Assembly: GCA_964615905.1 (NCBI GenBank)
Contig: CAZTUB010000005.1
Location: 124,001-188,000, forward strand
Source of the DNA: DATLMR01 sp964615905
Lineage (GTDB): Bacteria; Acidobacteriota; Blastocatellia; UBA7656
Direction: 5' to 3'
DNA length: 64,000 bases
In this document: piece after piece, positions 1 to 8,129 of the stretch
Layout of the letters: the number at the start of each line of letters is the position of its first letter
Numbering within the stretch: position 1 is the first letter of the stretch
Translations under genes and position numbers: made by a program
Notes under the pieces: model-generated
The model's input: the letters and a program-made list of their open reading frames with translations, nothing else
Database searches by the model: none
What the model was told of the DNA's origin: nothing

Positions 1-135
1 ACGGGCGCGCTGCTGGCCGGGCGCGCGGCGGATGTCCACCTGGTCCATGTCATAGGCAAGACCGTGATCCTTTACCGGCGGCATCCCGAAAGACCGCTGA
101 TCGACCTGCCTGAGAAAGTGACAAGTAAACCGTAA
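1..135 (+). CDS. yhbY: YhbY-family RNA-binding protein, C-terminal part
   Basis: Only the last 44 codons are in the window; the start lies upstream. The visible end reads VHVIGKTVILYRR and then a short basic tail. It matches the closing strand of the CRS1/YhbY (KH-like) domain, where E. coli YhbY has VQVIGKTLVLYR. The family binds RNA and is linked to assembly of the 50S ribosomal subunit. The last residues (VTSKP) and the TAA at 133-135 lie in or next to the left arm of a long inverted repeat, so the repeat has become part of the coding end. The neighbouring gene is convergent. Confidence 0.8.
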   Translation, partial: TGALLAGRAADVHLVHVIGKTVILYRRHPERPLIDLPEKVTSKP

Positions 136-225
136 ACCGTGAACCGTAAACCGTGACAAGTAAGAGGAAGAGTGCAGGACCGCGTATCTCTCCCTTCTTG
201 TCACGGTTTACGGTTCACGGTTTAC
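132..225. repeat. Heptamer-armed hairpin 1 between convergent genes
   Basis: The left arm 132-160 and right arm 197-225 are a perfect 29-base inverted repeat around a 36-base spacer. Each arm has a seven-base period: GTAAACC, GTGAACC, GTAAACC, GTGACAA. The arms hold the stop codons of both flanking convergent genes (TAA at 133-135; the complement of TGA at 215-217). A role as a two-way transcription terminator would fit, but no T-run follows. Related elements lie near 16.1, 19.7, 26.1, 35.8, 41.1 and 43.6 kb. Confidence 0.85.
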
Positions 226-1111
226 GCTTCAAGTCTCCTTGCTGCTTTGCAACCTCGGCGCGGTATGCGCTCTCGGTTCGCTTGATAAATTGTTGATAAC
301 CGTCAGGGTCTATGAAAGGGTTCGACTTCGCGCCTTTTTCAAGTCTCTGCGACTTCTCTTTCAATGCGAAGAACGACCCGTGAGGCGCGAGAAACACATC
401 GCACTTCAACGACTTTAACAGCTCGAACGTGTGCGCATAATCGGCAGCTATCCCAGGATACTGAGGGTTATTGACGAGTTTGTATCCCGGTGCGGTCGTG
501 CTGCCGATGAATACCACGTCCAGCTGCCCGCCGCCGTCGCGCACCTTCATAGTCCACGTAGTGCACCCTTTTGTATGACCCGGCGTCAGCCGGGCAACCA
601 TCGTAACGCCGCCTAACTCGACCTTCTCTTTATCTCGAATAAGCCTGTCGGGTTTGGCCGGTCTGTAAGCCAGCGTATCGCCCCACGCAAAGTCGCCTTT
701 GCCGCCGTTCGAGATCAGCTCCGCGTCGCCTTCGCTGATGACAAGGCTCGCGCCGGTCAACTCCTTGAGACGCGCAAGCCCGCCGGCGTGATCTGAATGA
801 GCGTGGCTGTTAATCAGTATCTTCACGTCTTCAAGCTTGAACCCCAGCCGCTTGACGTTATCTTCGATAAGAGGGACCGTCTCGGCAAACCCGCTGTCGA
901 GAAGTATGTGGCCTTCGGGCGTTGTTATCAGGAACGATGTCACGTCGGATGCGCCGACATAGTAGATGTTTCCGATCAGGCGGAAAGGCTTCACAGGCTG
1001 ATTCCACGCGCGCCACGCCGGGTCGTCTTGCGCGGCGGTCAGGGAAGGCGATGCCGTGAGCACCGCCAGTAAGATTAGCCGGGAAAATATTAGAGCTCTT
1101 CGCATCCTCAT
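215..1111 (-). CDS. Subclass B3 metallo-beta-lactamase-like hydrolase
   Basis: This exported zinc hydrolase has the B3 layout. HAHSDHAGG gives the first zinc triad (H-x-H-x-D-H), GHTKGCTTW the next histidine, and APHGSFF the last one. Known B3 enzymes open beta-lactams in the periplasm, and the N-terminal FRLIGNIYYVGASD resembles BJP/FEZ-type enzymes. Many B3-like proteins in environmental bacteria have no proven lactamase activity, so drug resistance cannot be claimed from sequence. An ATG at 1144 is also open but overlaps the upstream gene by 26 bases. I prefer 1111 (or 1105), which begins a clean signal peptide, MRMRRALIFSRLILL. The stop lies inside a hairpin repeat. Confidence 0.85.
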   Translation of the reverse strand: MRMRRALIFSRLILLAVLTASPSLTAAQDDPAWRAWNQPVKPFRLIGNIYYVGASDVTSFLITTPEGHILLDSGFAETVPLIEDNVKRLGFKLEDVKILINSHAHSDHAGGLARLKELTGASLVISEGDAELISNGGKGDFAWGDTLAYRPAKPDRLIRDKEKVELGGVTMVARLTPGHTKGCTTWTMKVRDGGGQLDVVFIGSTTAPGYKLVNNPQYPGIAADYAHTFELLKSLKCDVFLAPHGSFFALKEKSQRLEKGAKSNPFIDPDGYQQFIKRTESAYRAEVAKQQGDLKRKP

Positions 1112-1118
1112 CCTTAGA

Positions 1119-1316
1119 TTAAGTATTGAACGGGCCGCCCACACCGCCGCCTTCGCCTTCGCCTATCATCTGGCTCACTTCATCCTTGTGGCCCCGGCGG
1201 CACTCTTTGCATATCTTCGGGTCGTCCATGCCTCGCTCGCTGTATAGCTGCTGCTCGCCGGGCGTGAACTTAAACTCTTTGCCGCACTCCTCGCAACGTA
1301 AGGTCTTATCTTCCAT
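1119..1316 (-). CDS. Small zinc-ribbon protein
   Basis: This is a 65-residue protein with two CxxC knuckles (CEEC near residue 8 and CKEC near 36) in the arrangement of short zinc-ribbon domains. The tail is glycine-rich and probably disordered. The four cysteines suggest one bound zinc; no catalytic residues are visible. The start overlaps the end of the upstream 63-residue gene by 11 bases, so the two are probably co-translated. The gene downstream is the metallo-beta-lactamase-like hydrolase. Its role is unknown. Confidence 0.65.
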   Translation of the reverse strand: MEDKTLRCEECGKEFKFTPGEQQLYSERGMDDPKICKECRRGHKDEVSQMIGEGEGGGVGGPFNT

Positions 1317-1497
1317 TGGTCAGGTCCTTCGTATCCTGAGACTGGTCAGGGGTCTCGCACTGCTCGTGGCTGAATAACTTTTCACGCAATTCTTCATACG
1401 CTCTATGCGCTTCTTCGCGCTTCTCTTCAGGCCCGCAAAGCGCCAGCTCTCTGAGCGTCTCAAGTTTCTCTATGTCAGCTTTACCTTTGTCATTCAT
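1306..1497 (-). CDS. Small hypothetical protein, charged and helical
   Basis: This 63-residue ORF has a strongly charged, heptad-like helical stretch (IEKLETLRELALCGPEEKREEAHRA cut into two helices). I do not recognise the family. It ends inside the start of the zinc-ribbon gene (11-base overlap), which supports real translation as the first gene of a small operon reading leftward. There is no signal peptide or membrane segment, so a soluble cytoplasmic protein is likely. Confidence 0.45.
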   Translation of the reverse strand: MNDKGKADIEKLETLRELALCGPEEKREEAHRAYEELREKLFSHEQCETPDQSQDTKDLTNGR

Positions 1498-1663
1498 AAT
1501 TCACTTACCCTGTCTTTATATGCGCGTCCTGCTCAATTATACACAGTAGAGATTGAAACCGCCCCGCTAAAACGTGCCCGCGATACTCTCGACCAAATTT
1601 TTAAACTCGCCCTCTAAACAGACCTTGACAACCATCGAAGATAATTCTATTCTGGCCGTTCTT

Positions 1664-1682
1664 GAAAATGATTTTCATTTCC
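1664..1682 (+). promoter_or_regulatory. Candidate Fur box
   Basis: The stretch GAAAATGATTTTCATTTCC agrees with the 19-base Fur consensus at 14 positions by hand alignment. It contains the palindromes GAAAAT-G-ATTTTC and AATGA-TTT-TCATT. It lies about 30 bases ahead of the TonB receptor start, where Fur would block transcription when iron is plentiful. The downstream iron-uptake genes support the call; binding is inferred. Confidence 0.6.
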
Positions 1683-1709
1683 GCTCAATGCTGAAAAGGA
1701 GAAGAGGCG

Positions 1710-4142
1710 ATGAAGGCAGGACGGAAGAAGAAGGGTAAGCGCAATCGTTTGGCACAGGGCGGCCCGAAGTACTGGATCACTTTGAGCGCGATGGGGGCGC
1801 TCGGTTGCACAGGCTTCTGCGGGCACCTGGCGTCGCCCGCCGTTGCGCAGCCAAATCCGGCGAGTGTGCGGGCCGTCTATTCGCAGGGGCAGACTCCGGC
1901 GCGCCAGTTCGACATCGCGCCCGGAACGCTTGAATCGGTTCTCAAGACCTTTAGCGAAGTGACGGGCTGGCGGGTGCTTACCACAAACGACACGATCCGT
2001 AACCTTGCGTCGCCGGGAGTTTCGGGGGTACTCACAACCGAGCAGGCGCTCAAACGGCTTCTCGCAGGCACAGGCGTTACCTACAGGTTTACCGCTCCTG
2101 AGACTGTGTCGCTTGACGTTTCGGGTCCATCGGCTTCGGTCGACATAAAAGGCGAGGCTTCGACCGTGCTGTCGCCGAAATATACCGAGCCGCTGCGCGA
2201 CATCCCTCAGACAATCACAGTCATCCCCAAGGCCGTGATAGAAGAGCAGGGCGCGACCACGCTTCGTGACGTGCTGCGCAACGTGCCCGGTCTTACAATC
2301 ACGGCCGGCGAAGGCGGCGCACCTGCGGGCGATAATCTGACGCTGCGAGGTTTCAGCGCCCGCAACGATGTCTTTATCGACGGCGTGCGTGACCTGAGCC
2401 CGCAAGCACGCGACCCGTTCAACCTCGAACAGGTCGAGATAACAAAAGGGCCGGGGTCTGCCTATACAGGGCGAGGCTCGACAGGCGGCACGATCAACCT
2501 CATCAGCAAGTCGCCGGGGCTTGATACCTCTTACGGCTTTACGCTGAACGTTGGCACAGACCGCACACGGCGCGTCACAGCCGATGTCAACGCCCCGCTT
2601 GCTCGATTGGGACTCGGAGAGCGAACCGCTTTCCGCATAAACTTCCTGGCGCACGAATCGGGCGTGGCGGGTCGTGACGTTGTAGAGAACAAGCGCGTCG
2701 GCATCGCGCCGTCTATCAGCTTCGGTCTTGGGACCGAGACGAGGCTCACGTTGAGCTATTTCAGGCTGAGCCAGGACAACATATCGGATTATGGTATCCC
2801 CTGGGTCCCTGTCACGAACAACGCGCTGGCGGAATTTCGCGACAGGCCCGCGCCGGTCGAGCGGGATACGTTTTACGGGCTTAAGTCTCGCGACTTTGAG
2901 AAATTGAACTCGGACCTGGCAACGATAAGGCTTGAGCGCGACTTTGGCGACAATATGACGCTTCGCAACCAGCTGCGTTACGGCCGGTCGACGCGTGATT
3001 CGATTGCCACCCCGCCGCGATTTGCAAGCAACGATTCGACCGCCATCAATCGCGAGATGAGGTCCTGGCTCACCGAAGACGAGATATGGGACAACCAGAC
3101 AGACCTGCGCGTCAGGTTTTCGACCGGCGCGGTTGAAAACTCTATAGTCGCCGGGCTTGCTTTCAGCCGCGAAACCAATCAGCGCAAGACTCGCACAGCC
3201 CCGAACATGCTGACAACTCTGCGCGACCCCAATCCTGACGATACCTTCACAGGCGCGATCACGCTCAGCCCCATAGTCGGGGATATAACGGGAAATTCGA
3301 TTGCGGCCTATGCATTCGACACAGTGAAATTCGGCCAGAAGTTCGAGGTTAGCGGCGGGCTTCGCTGGGACTACTTCGACGTTGAAGGTATCAGTACAAC
3401 TGGAGCTGAGCTTTCCAGAATTGATCGGATGCTGAGCTTCAGGGCCGGGGCCGTCTACAAGCCTATGCGGCAGGGAAGCGTGTACGTTGCGTACGGCACA
3501 TCGCACAGCCCCTCCCTGGAAGGGCTCTCGTACGGGACCGCCAACACATCAATCGAGCCTGAAAAGACGTACACGTTTGAAGCAGGCAGCAAGTGGGACC
3601 TGTTCAAGGAGAGACTGTCGCTCAGCCTCGCGGGGTTCCGTGTTAACAAGACCAATGCCCGGACTCCGGGTCTTCTTCCCGACGAGCCGCTGCAAGTGCT
3701 TCAAGGCGAGCAACGCGTCAACGGGGCCGAGTTAAGCGCAACCGGCTACATCACGCGCGAATGGAGCCTTTTTGCCGCTTACACATATCTCGACACGGAG
3801 ATCGTAAAATCGAACGTCCCCGCTGAAGTAGGAAAGGAGCTTTTGAACACGCCAAAGAACTCGCTCAGTTTCTGGACGAGTTATCAATTCGCATCGAAGC
3901 TCAACATAGGCGGCGGCGCGCGGTTCGTGGATGATCGCTATGGCAACAACATAAACACGAGGCGCGTCGGAAGCTACTGGACGATTGACGCGATGGCTAT
4001 GTACCCGCTGACGAGCAGGGTCGATCTAAGGCTCAATCTCTACAACTTGAACGACGCTTATTACTTTGACCGCCTCGGCGGGGGACACCTGATACCGGGC
4101 CCCGCCCGGTCTGCGAACGTGAGCCTCGGCTTCCGGTTCTAG
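1710..4142 (+). CDS. TonB-dependent siderophore receptor with STN domain
   Basis: This 810-residue outer-membrane receptor is built in order from a signal peptide, a secretin/TonB short N-terminal (STN) domain (about 65-135, beginning FDIAPGTLESVLKTF), a plug domain (about 155-265, DIPQTITVIP and LRDVLRNVPGL) and a 22-strand barrel ending in aromatic F-R-F. The overall pattern is the catecholate/hydroxamate receptor class (Fiu, FpvA, FhuA-like). The STN domain is the part that talks to an anti-sigma factor in FpvA/FecA systems, but no sigma/anti-sigma pair lies here. The next gene encodes a PiuC/YbiX hydroxylase, the usual partner of Fiu/PiuA receptors. An AAGGAG site precedes the ATG. A candidate Fur box lies upstream. 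Confidence 0.9.
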   Translation: MKAGRKKKGKRNRLAQGGPKYWITLSAMGALGCTGFCGHLASPAVAQPNPASVRAVYSQGQTPARQFDIAPGTLESVLKTFSEVTGWRVLTTNDTIRNLASPGVSGVLTTEQALKRLLAGTGVTYRFTAPETVSLDVSGPSASVDIKGEASTVLSPKYTEPLRDIPQTITVIPKAVIEEQGATTLRDVLRNVPGLTITAGEGGAPAGDNLTLRGFSARNDVFIDGVRDLSPQARDPFNLEQVEITKGPGSAYTGRGSTGGTINLISKSPGLDTSYGFTLNVGTDRTRRVTADVNAPLARLGLGERTAFRINFLAHESGVAGRDVVENKRVGIAPSISFGLGTETRLTLSYFRLSQDNISDYGIPWVPVTNNALAEFRDRPAPVERDTFYGLKSRDFEKLNSDLATIRLERDFGDNMTLRNQLRYGRSTRDSIATPPRFASNDSTAINREMRSWLTEDEIWDNQTDLRVRFSTGAVENSIVAGLAFSRETNQRKTRTAPNMLTTLRDPNPDDTFTGAITLSPIVGDITGNSIAAYAFDTVKFGQKFEVSGGLRWDYFDVEGISTTGAELSRIDRMLSFRAGAVYKPMRQGSVYVAYGTSHSPSLEGLSYGTANTSIEPEKTYTFEAGSKWDLFKERLSLSLAGFRVNKTNARTPGLLPDEPLQVLQGEQRVNGAELSATGYITREWSLFAAYTYLDTEIVKSNVPAEVGKELLNTPKNSLSFWTSYQFASKLNIGGGARFVDDRYGNNINTRRVGSYWTIDAMAMYPLTSRVDLRLNLYNLNDAYYFDRLGGGHLIPGPARSANVSLGFRF

Positions 4143-4169
4143 CCGAAAGCCTGTCAGGGAGCGAGAGCG

Positions 4170-4850
4170 ATGCTGATCCCTATCCCCAAAGTGCTTAGCG
4201 CCGAGCAGGTGGCCGACTGCCGCCGCGTCCTCGATGAGGCGCAGTGGGTTGATGGGCGTGTCACGGCAGGCCACCAGTCGGCCAGGGCCAAAGAGAATCT
4301 GCAACTCCCGGAAAACCACCCGGCGGCGCGACAACTTGGTGACGTGATCCTCGCGGCGCTCGAAAGCAACTCACTTTTTATGGCGGCGGCGCTTCCGCTG
4401 AAGGTCTTTCCGCCGCTTTTTAATTGTTACCAGAGCGGACAGGCGTTCGGCACTCACGTCGACAATGCGGTCCGCCAGATTACCGGCACGCCTCACCGCG
4501 TCCGCACAGATTTATCAGCCACGCTTTTTCTGTCCGAGCCTGATGAATACGACGGCGGCGAGCTGGTGGTCGAAGAGACATACGGCGTGCATAACATCAA
4601 GCTGCCCGCAGGTCATCTGATCCTGTATCCCGCCACCAGCCTGCATTGCGTTCGCCCGGTCACGCGCGGCGCGCGCATCGCGTCCTTCTTCTGGATTCAA
4701 AGCATGGTGCGCGACGACGGCGAGCGGATGGTGCTGTTCGATTTAGATATGGCGATCCAGAGGATCGGTCAGGATATGCCGGACCATCCTTCAGCGGTGC
4801 AACTCACAGGCGTCTATCATAACCTGCTGCGCCGGTGGGCGGACGTTTAA
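4170..4850 (+). CDS. piuC: PKHD-type Fe(II)/2-oxoglutarate hydroxylase
   Basis: This is a 226-residue member of the PiuC/YbiX family of 2-oxoglutarate-dependent hydroxylases. Metal ligands are H96 and D98 (THVDNAV) with H159 (SLHCVRP); R169 is the likely 2-oxoglutarate anchor. Length and motif order match the family. These genes sit next to catecholate siderophore receptors in many genomes and are iron-repressed; the substrate is not firmly known. Here it starts 27 bases after the receptor stop, which suggests one transcript. Confidence 0.88.
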   Translation: MLIPIPKVLSAEQVADCRRVLDEAQWVDGRVTAGHQSARAKENLQLPENHPAARQLGDVILAALESNSLFMAAALPLKVFPPLFNCYQSGQAFGTHVDNAVRQITGTPHRVRTDLSATLFLSEPDEYDGGELVVEETYGVHNIKLPAGHLILYPATSLHCVRPVTRGARIASFFWIQSMVRDDGERMVLFDLDMAIQRIGQDMPDHPSAVQLTGVYHNLLRRWADV

Positions 4851-4889
4851 GCCGCGCCTGAGATTATCCGTACAAGGGGCTATTTTTCG

Positions 4890-6080
4890 ATGAAGCGTTT
4901 TCGCAAAGTGATCTTCTGGTGTCACCTGCCTGTGGGCGCAGTCGCGGGGCTGGTCATTCTTCTGATGTCTGTTACGGGTGTGCTGTTGACATACGAGCGG
5001 CAGATGATCGACTGGGCAGACACGCGTTCATACCGCAACGCGCCCCCCTCTGAAGAGACTGCGCGACTCCCTGTAGAGACGCTGCTTTCCGAAATCAAGA
5101 GATCGTACCCCGACCTTACCGCATCAACCATCACAGTACGCGCTGACCGCGCCGCGCCTGCTGCAATCGGGCTGACGGGCGGGCGCACAATCTTCGTCAA
5201 TCCCTACACGGGCGAAATGCTGGGCGAAGGAGCGAAGGGGGTCAGGGACTTTTTTCAGTCGCTAAGGGAATGGCATCGCTGGCTGGGCGCGCGGGGCGAT
5301 AACCGAGCCACCGCGCGCGCCATCACCGGGGCGTGCAACCTCGGCTTTCTATTCCTTGTAGTCAGCGGCATATATCTGTGGTGGCCAAGAAAAATTGCGT
5401 GGTCGCAGGTTAAGAACGTGCTCTGGTTCAGGCGCGGATTGCAGGGAAGGACGCGCGACTTCAACTGGCATAATGTGATCGGGTTCTGGTCTTCGGTTCC
5501 GCTCTTTATCGTCGTGCTTTCGGCGGTGGTGATCTCCTACACGTGGGCGAGCAATCTGGTCTATCGCGTTGCCGGCGAGGAGCCTCCCGCGCCGCGAGCC
5601 ACTGCTGCTCAACCTCCCGGAGATACTGCCTCGCCCAATGTCGCGCCGGTCGAAGGGCTCAACCGGTTATGGGGCCGGGCCGAGCAGCAAGTAGCAGGGT
5701 GGCAGACTATCAGCCTGCGCCTCCCAAACTCGTCGGAGGCGAGCGCGACATTTACAATCGACAGCGGCAACGGCGGCCAGCCGCAGAAGCGCGCACAACT
5801 CACTCTCGATAAAAACAGCGGCGACGTTGTGCGATGGGAGCCGTTCTCAAGCTACACCACCGGGCGACAGTTGAGGTCGCTGTTGCGGTTTGCGCATACG
5901 GGAGAGGTGGCAGGTGTTGCCGGTCAAACCGTCGCGGGGATAGTTTCGGCCGGGGGCGCGGTGCTCGTCTGGACGGGCCTCGCGCTGGGCTTGCGGCGCT
6001 TCCGCGCGTGGCGTCTTCGTGCGCGACCTGCCACGTCGCGGGCGGGTGTCTCACGGCTAGCTGAAGAGAGCGGCGAATAA
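4890..6080 (+). CDS. PepSY-associated membrane protein
   Basis: This 396-residue inner-membrane protein has four predicted membrane segments (near 10-38, 140-165, 195-225 and 345-375). Between the first two is a periplasmic PepSY-like region (STITVRADR, FVNPYTGEMLGEG), followed by the family hallmark LREWHRWLGARGDNR and SGIYLWWPRK. Proteins of this PepSY-TM family occur beside TonB siderophore receptors, and some are proposed to reduce ferric iron at the inner membrane. It is the third gene of the receptor-piuC set, 39 bases downstream. Confidence 0.85.
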   Translation: MKRFRKVIFWCHLPVGAVAGLVILLMSVTGVLLTYERQMIDWADTRSYRNAPPSEETARLPVETLLSEIKRSYPDLTASTITVRADRAAPAAIGLTGGRTIFVNPYTGEMLGEGAKGVRDFFQSLREWHRWLGARGDNRATARAITGACNLGFLFLVVSGIYLWWPRKIAWSQVKNVLWFRRGLQGRTRDFNWHNVIGFWSSVPLFIVVLSAVVISYTWASNLVYRVAGEEPPAPRATAAQPPGDTASPNVAPVEGLNRLWGRAEQQVAGWQTISLRLPNSSEASATFTIDSGNGGQPQKRAQLTLDKNSGDVVRWEPFSSYTTGRQLRSLLRFAHTGEVAGVAGQTVAGIVSAGGAVLVWTGLALGLRRFRAWRLRARPATSRAGVSRLAEESGE

Positions 6081-6176
6081 GAGATAACGATTCAATCGGC
6101 CAATCCTGTTTGACAATTCGACCTTCACAGAATAGATTGCCCCTGGACGCCTCACACGATCTACAAAGGTTCGTTG

Positions 6177-7109
6177 ATGCGAAAAATCGTTCTGGTCTTT
6201 ACAGTCTTTATCTCTATTCCACTCCTTGCAAACGCTCAAAACGTGACTCTGCCGGCTCTGGTTGCCAACCCGATCCGTGTTGAAACCGCGCCCTGTCTGA
6301 CCACGAAAGGGCTGATCATACCCCTTACAGACGGCTGCCCCGGGTTTCGTCCGGCGGAGGCTCAAGCAAAATCCGAGGCTCAAGAAAAAATAGAGCCTCA
6401 ACCCAAACCGAGCGCGCAAAGCGACGGCGTGCAATCGCAGGTGTCCGTGCCTGCCGATCTGGCTGCGGTTAAACAGGGTGACCTCGACGCACATTCCGGT
6501 TTCAAGTGGGGGCCTGCGCTCAAACAGTATCTTCTCCTGCTCGCGATTGAGCACACTTTTGACCTGACCCAAGAAAAGACCCGGCGCGAGTTGAAAGGCC
6601 CGTTCATCAAAGATTACTTCAAATCGGTTAGAGGGCTGGGCGGCTGGGACGACGGCGGCAAGTTCTTTACAAACTACATCGCTCACCCGATGGAAGGCGG
6701 CATCTACGGCTGGATTCAAATTCAGAATGACCCTAAGGGGATAAAACAACAGGTCGGGCGGTCGCCGCGTTACTGGGTAAGCCGCATGAAGGCCATGGCG
6801 TGGTCTGCCGCGTGCAGCTTGCAGTTCGAGATAGGCCCGCTGAGCCAGGCGGCAATCGGCAATGTCGGTCTTCACACGCCGCATGATGGAAAAGGGAAGC
6901 GCAAAATGGCCTACGTCGATATTGTTATCACACCGACCATCGGCACAGCCTGGATTATCGGAGAGGACTTGCTTGAGCGATATGTGCTCAAGAAGCTGGA
7001 CCAGTCGAATAAAGAGATACTGAGAAACACGCTGAGGACCGTGCTGACTCCTATGCGCGCCGGGGCGAACCTGCTCCGGTTCAAGATGCCCTGGTATCGC
7101 GATAAATAA
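6177..7109 (+). CDS. Exported protein of unknown function
   Basis: The ATG at 6177 opens a clear signal peptide (MRKIVLVFTVFISIPLLANA); a TTG one codon earlier is less likely. The mature part has a low-complexity Q/E/K-rich linker, then a conserved-looking domain with GGWDDGGKFFTNYIAHPMEGG and a hydrophobic helix. The WDDG-K-F-NY--HP pattern reminds me of DUF3943-type envelope proteins, but I cannot confirm that. The gene stands alone and ends at a strong two-way terminator. Function unknown. Confidence 0.7.
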   Translation: MRKIVLVFTVFISIPLLANAQNVTLPALVANPIRVETAPCLTTKGLIIPLTDGCPGFRPAEAQAKSEAQEKIEPQPKPSAQSDGVQSQVSVPADLAAVKQGDLDAHSGFKWGPALKQYLLLLAIEHTFDLTQEKTRRELKGPFIKDYFKSVRGLGGWDDGGKFFTNYIAHPMEGGIYGWIQIQNDPKGIKQQVGRSPRYWVSRMKAMAWSAACSLQFEIGPLSQAAIGNVGLHTPHDGKGKRKMAYVDIVITPTIGTAWIIGEDLLERYVLKKLDQSNKEILRNTLRTVLTPMRAGANLLRFKMPWYRDK

Positions 7110-7128
7110 TTTGTCACGTTAAAGAATT

Positions 7129-7160
7129 ATGGAGTGCGGCTGTCTAAGCCCGCACTCCAT
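7129..7160. terminator. Two-way hairpin terminator
   Basis: ATGGAGTGCGG at 7129-7139 pairs perfectly with CCGCACTCCAT at 7150-7160 around a 10-base loop. It lies between convergent genes ending at 7109 and 7182. No long T-run follows on either strand, so efficiency is uncertain. Confidence 0.65.
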
Positions 7161-7181
7161 GTTCGCCCGCCCTGAGGTCGA

Positions 7182-7580
7182 TTACCCCGTGCAGCACTTG
7201 AGATAGATCGCGAGAATTATCAGGGCGATTCCAGCCCCGATGGCAATCCCTATAGCAATCTTTGCTCCCGTCGACAGGTTCTGGCCTTTTACCTGAGCGA
7301 CATTGCTGTAAGCGATGCTGGTGGCAGCGCCCGTCTTCGCGTCCGTTACTGTGAAGCGATCAGCGGTCGCTTCGCTTACAAACCCCGCTAGCTTTGTCTT
7401 ATCGCGCAGCTTCAGCTCGACCACAGCCGATTCACCTACGCCCAGCGTCGCGATTCCTGTCCTTACCTTCTCGGCAAATTTGGCTTGCTTCTCCGCTTTG
7501 GAATCGGCCGAGACTACCTGTGCGCATACCATCTGAAGCAATAGACATGCGATGAGCATAGAGAGAGATTTCTTGAGCAT
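7182..7580 (-). CDS. Exported, C-terminally anchored Sm-like protein, copy A
   Basis: This 132-residue protein has a signal peptide (LSMLIACLLLQMVCAQVVSA), a small beta domain, and a hydrophobic C-terminal helix after the linker GQNLSTGAKI. The beta domain (VELKLRDKTKLAGFVSEA then SIAYSNVAQVKG) has the strand pattern of Sm/LSm folds such as Hfq. RNA binding is not implied outside the cytoplasm. It is a clear paralogue of the next gene, 27 bases upstream, with the linker nearly identical. An AAGGAG site precedes the start. Function unknown. Confidence 0.75.
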   Translation of the reverse strand: MLKKSLSMLIACLLLQMVCAQVVSADSKAEKQAKFAEKVRTGIATLGVGESAVVELKLRDKTKLAGFVSEATADRFTVTDAKTGAATSIAYSNVAQVKGQNLSTGAKIAIGIAIGAGIALIILAIYLKCCTG

Positions 7581-7607
7581 CCGCTTTCTCCTTGTTTCAG
7601 CCGATGG

Positions 7608-7994
7608 CTATCGTGTTGCAAATATAATCGCGACCACCGCCAAAAATCCTATGGCGATCCCGATCCCGATCTTTGCGCCGGTCGATAGGTTCTGACCTTT
7701 GACCTGCGCCACGTTGGAGTATGCGACAGAGACGCGCGCGCCCGTCTTCGCTTCCGCGATCACAAAGCTATCGTCGTTGATCTCTCGTATGTAGCCGGCC
7801 AGGTTTGATCTGTCTCGCAGTCTCACCTCGACTTTGCTCTCCTGCCCCACGCCGAGCTTTGAGATGCTTAGCCGCACCTTCTCGGTTGATCGAGCCTGTT
7901 TGTCCGGCTTCACACTGGCTGATGCGGTATTTAAGCAGACCACTGCCTGAATCAGAATGCTCACAACGAGCAGCGCGAGAAACCTTCTTATCAT
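7608..7994 (-). CDS. Exported, C-terminally anchored Sm-like protein, copy B
   Basis: This is the 128-residue paralogue of the gene at 7182-7580, with the same order: signal peptide, Sm-like beta domain (VEVRLRDRSNLAGYIREI, VSVAYSNVAQVKG), linker GQNLSTGAKIGIG, and a C-terminal membrane helix ending close to the terminus (IIFATR). The two copies differ mostly in the signal peptide and the anchor, suggesting an old tandem duplication with the core kept. The short tail leaves the beta domain facing the periplasm. Function unknown. Confidence 0.75.
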   Translation of the reverse strand: MIRRFLALLVVSILIQAVVCLNTASASVKPDKQARSTEKVRLSISKLGVGQESKVEVRLRDRSNLAGYIREINDDSFVIAEAKTGARVSVAYSNVAQVKGQNLSTGAKIGIGIAIGFLAVVAIIFATR

Positions 7995-8129
7995 GATCGG
8001 TTCCTTATAACTGTGCGAGAGTCGCCAAAGTCTAAGCGCCTGTGGCGCTATATTAGCACAGTCTCGGCTCTTTGGAGAAAGCTGCCGTAACGATTGTTGC
8101 GCGCGGCCATTCGAGTGTAAAAGATTAGT

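Noticed and set aside
215..1111. Calling the metallo-beta-lactamase-like gene a drug-resistance gene
   Set aside because: The B3 motif is clear, but many environmental B3-like proteins have other substrates; sequence alone does not show resistance.
1647..3506. A 619-residue open frame on the minus strand
   Set aside because: It is fully antisense to the TonB receptor, has no family motif, and its Arg/Cys-rich composition is typical of a shadow frame in GC-rich DNA.
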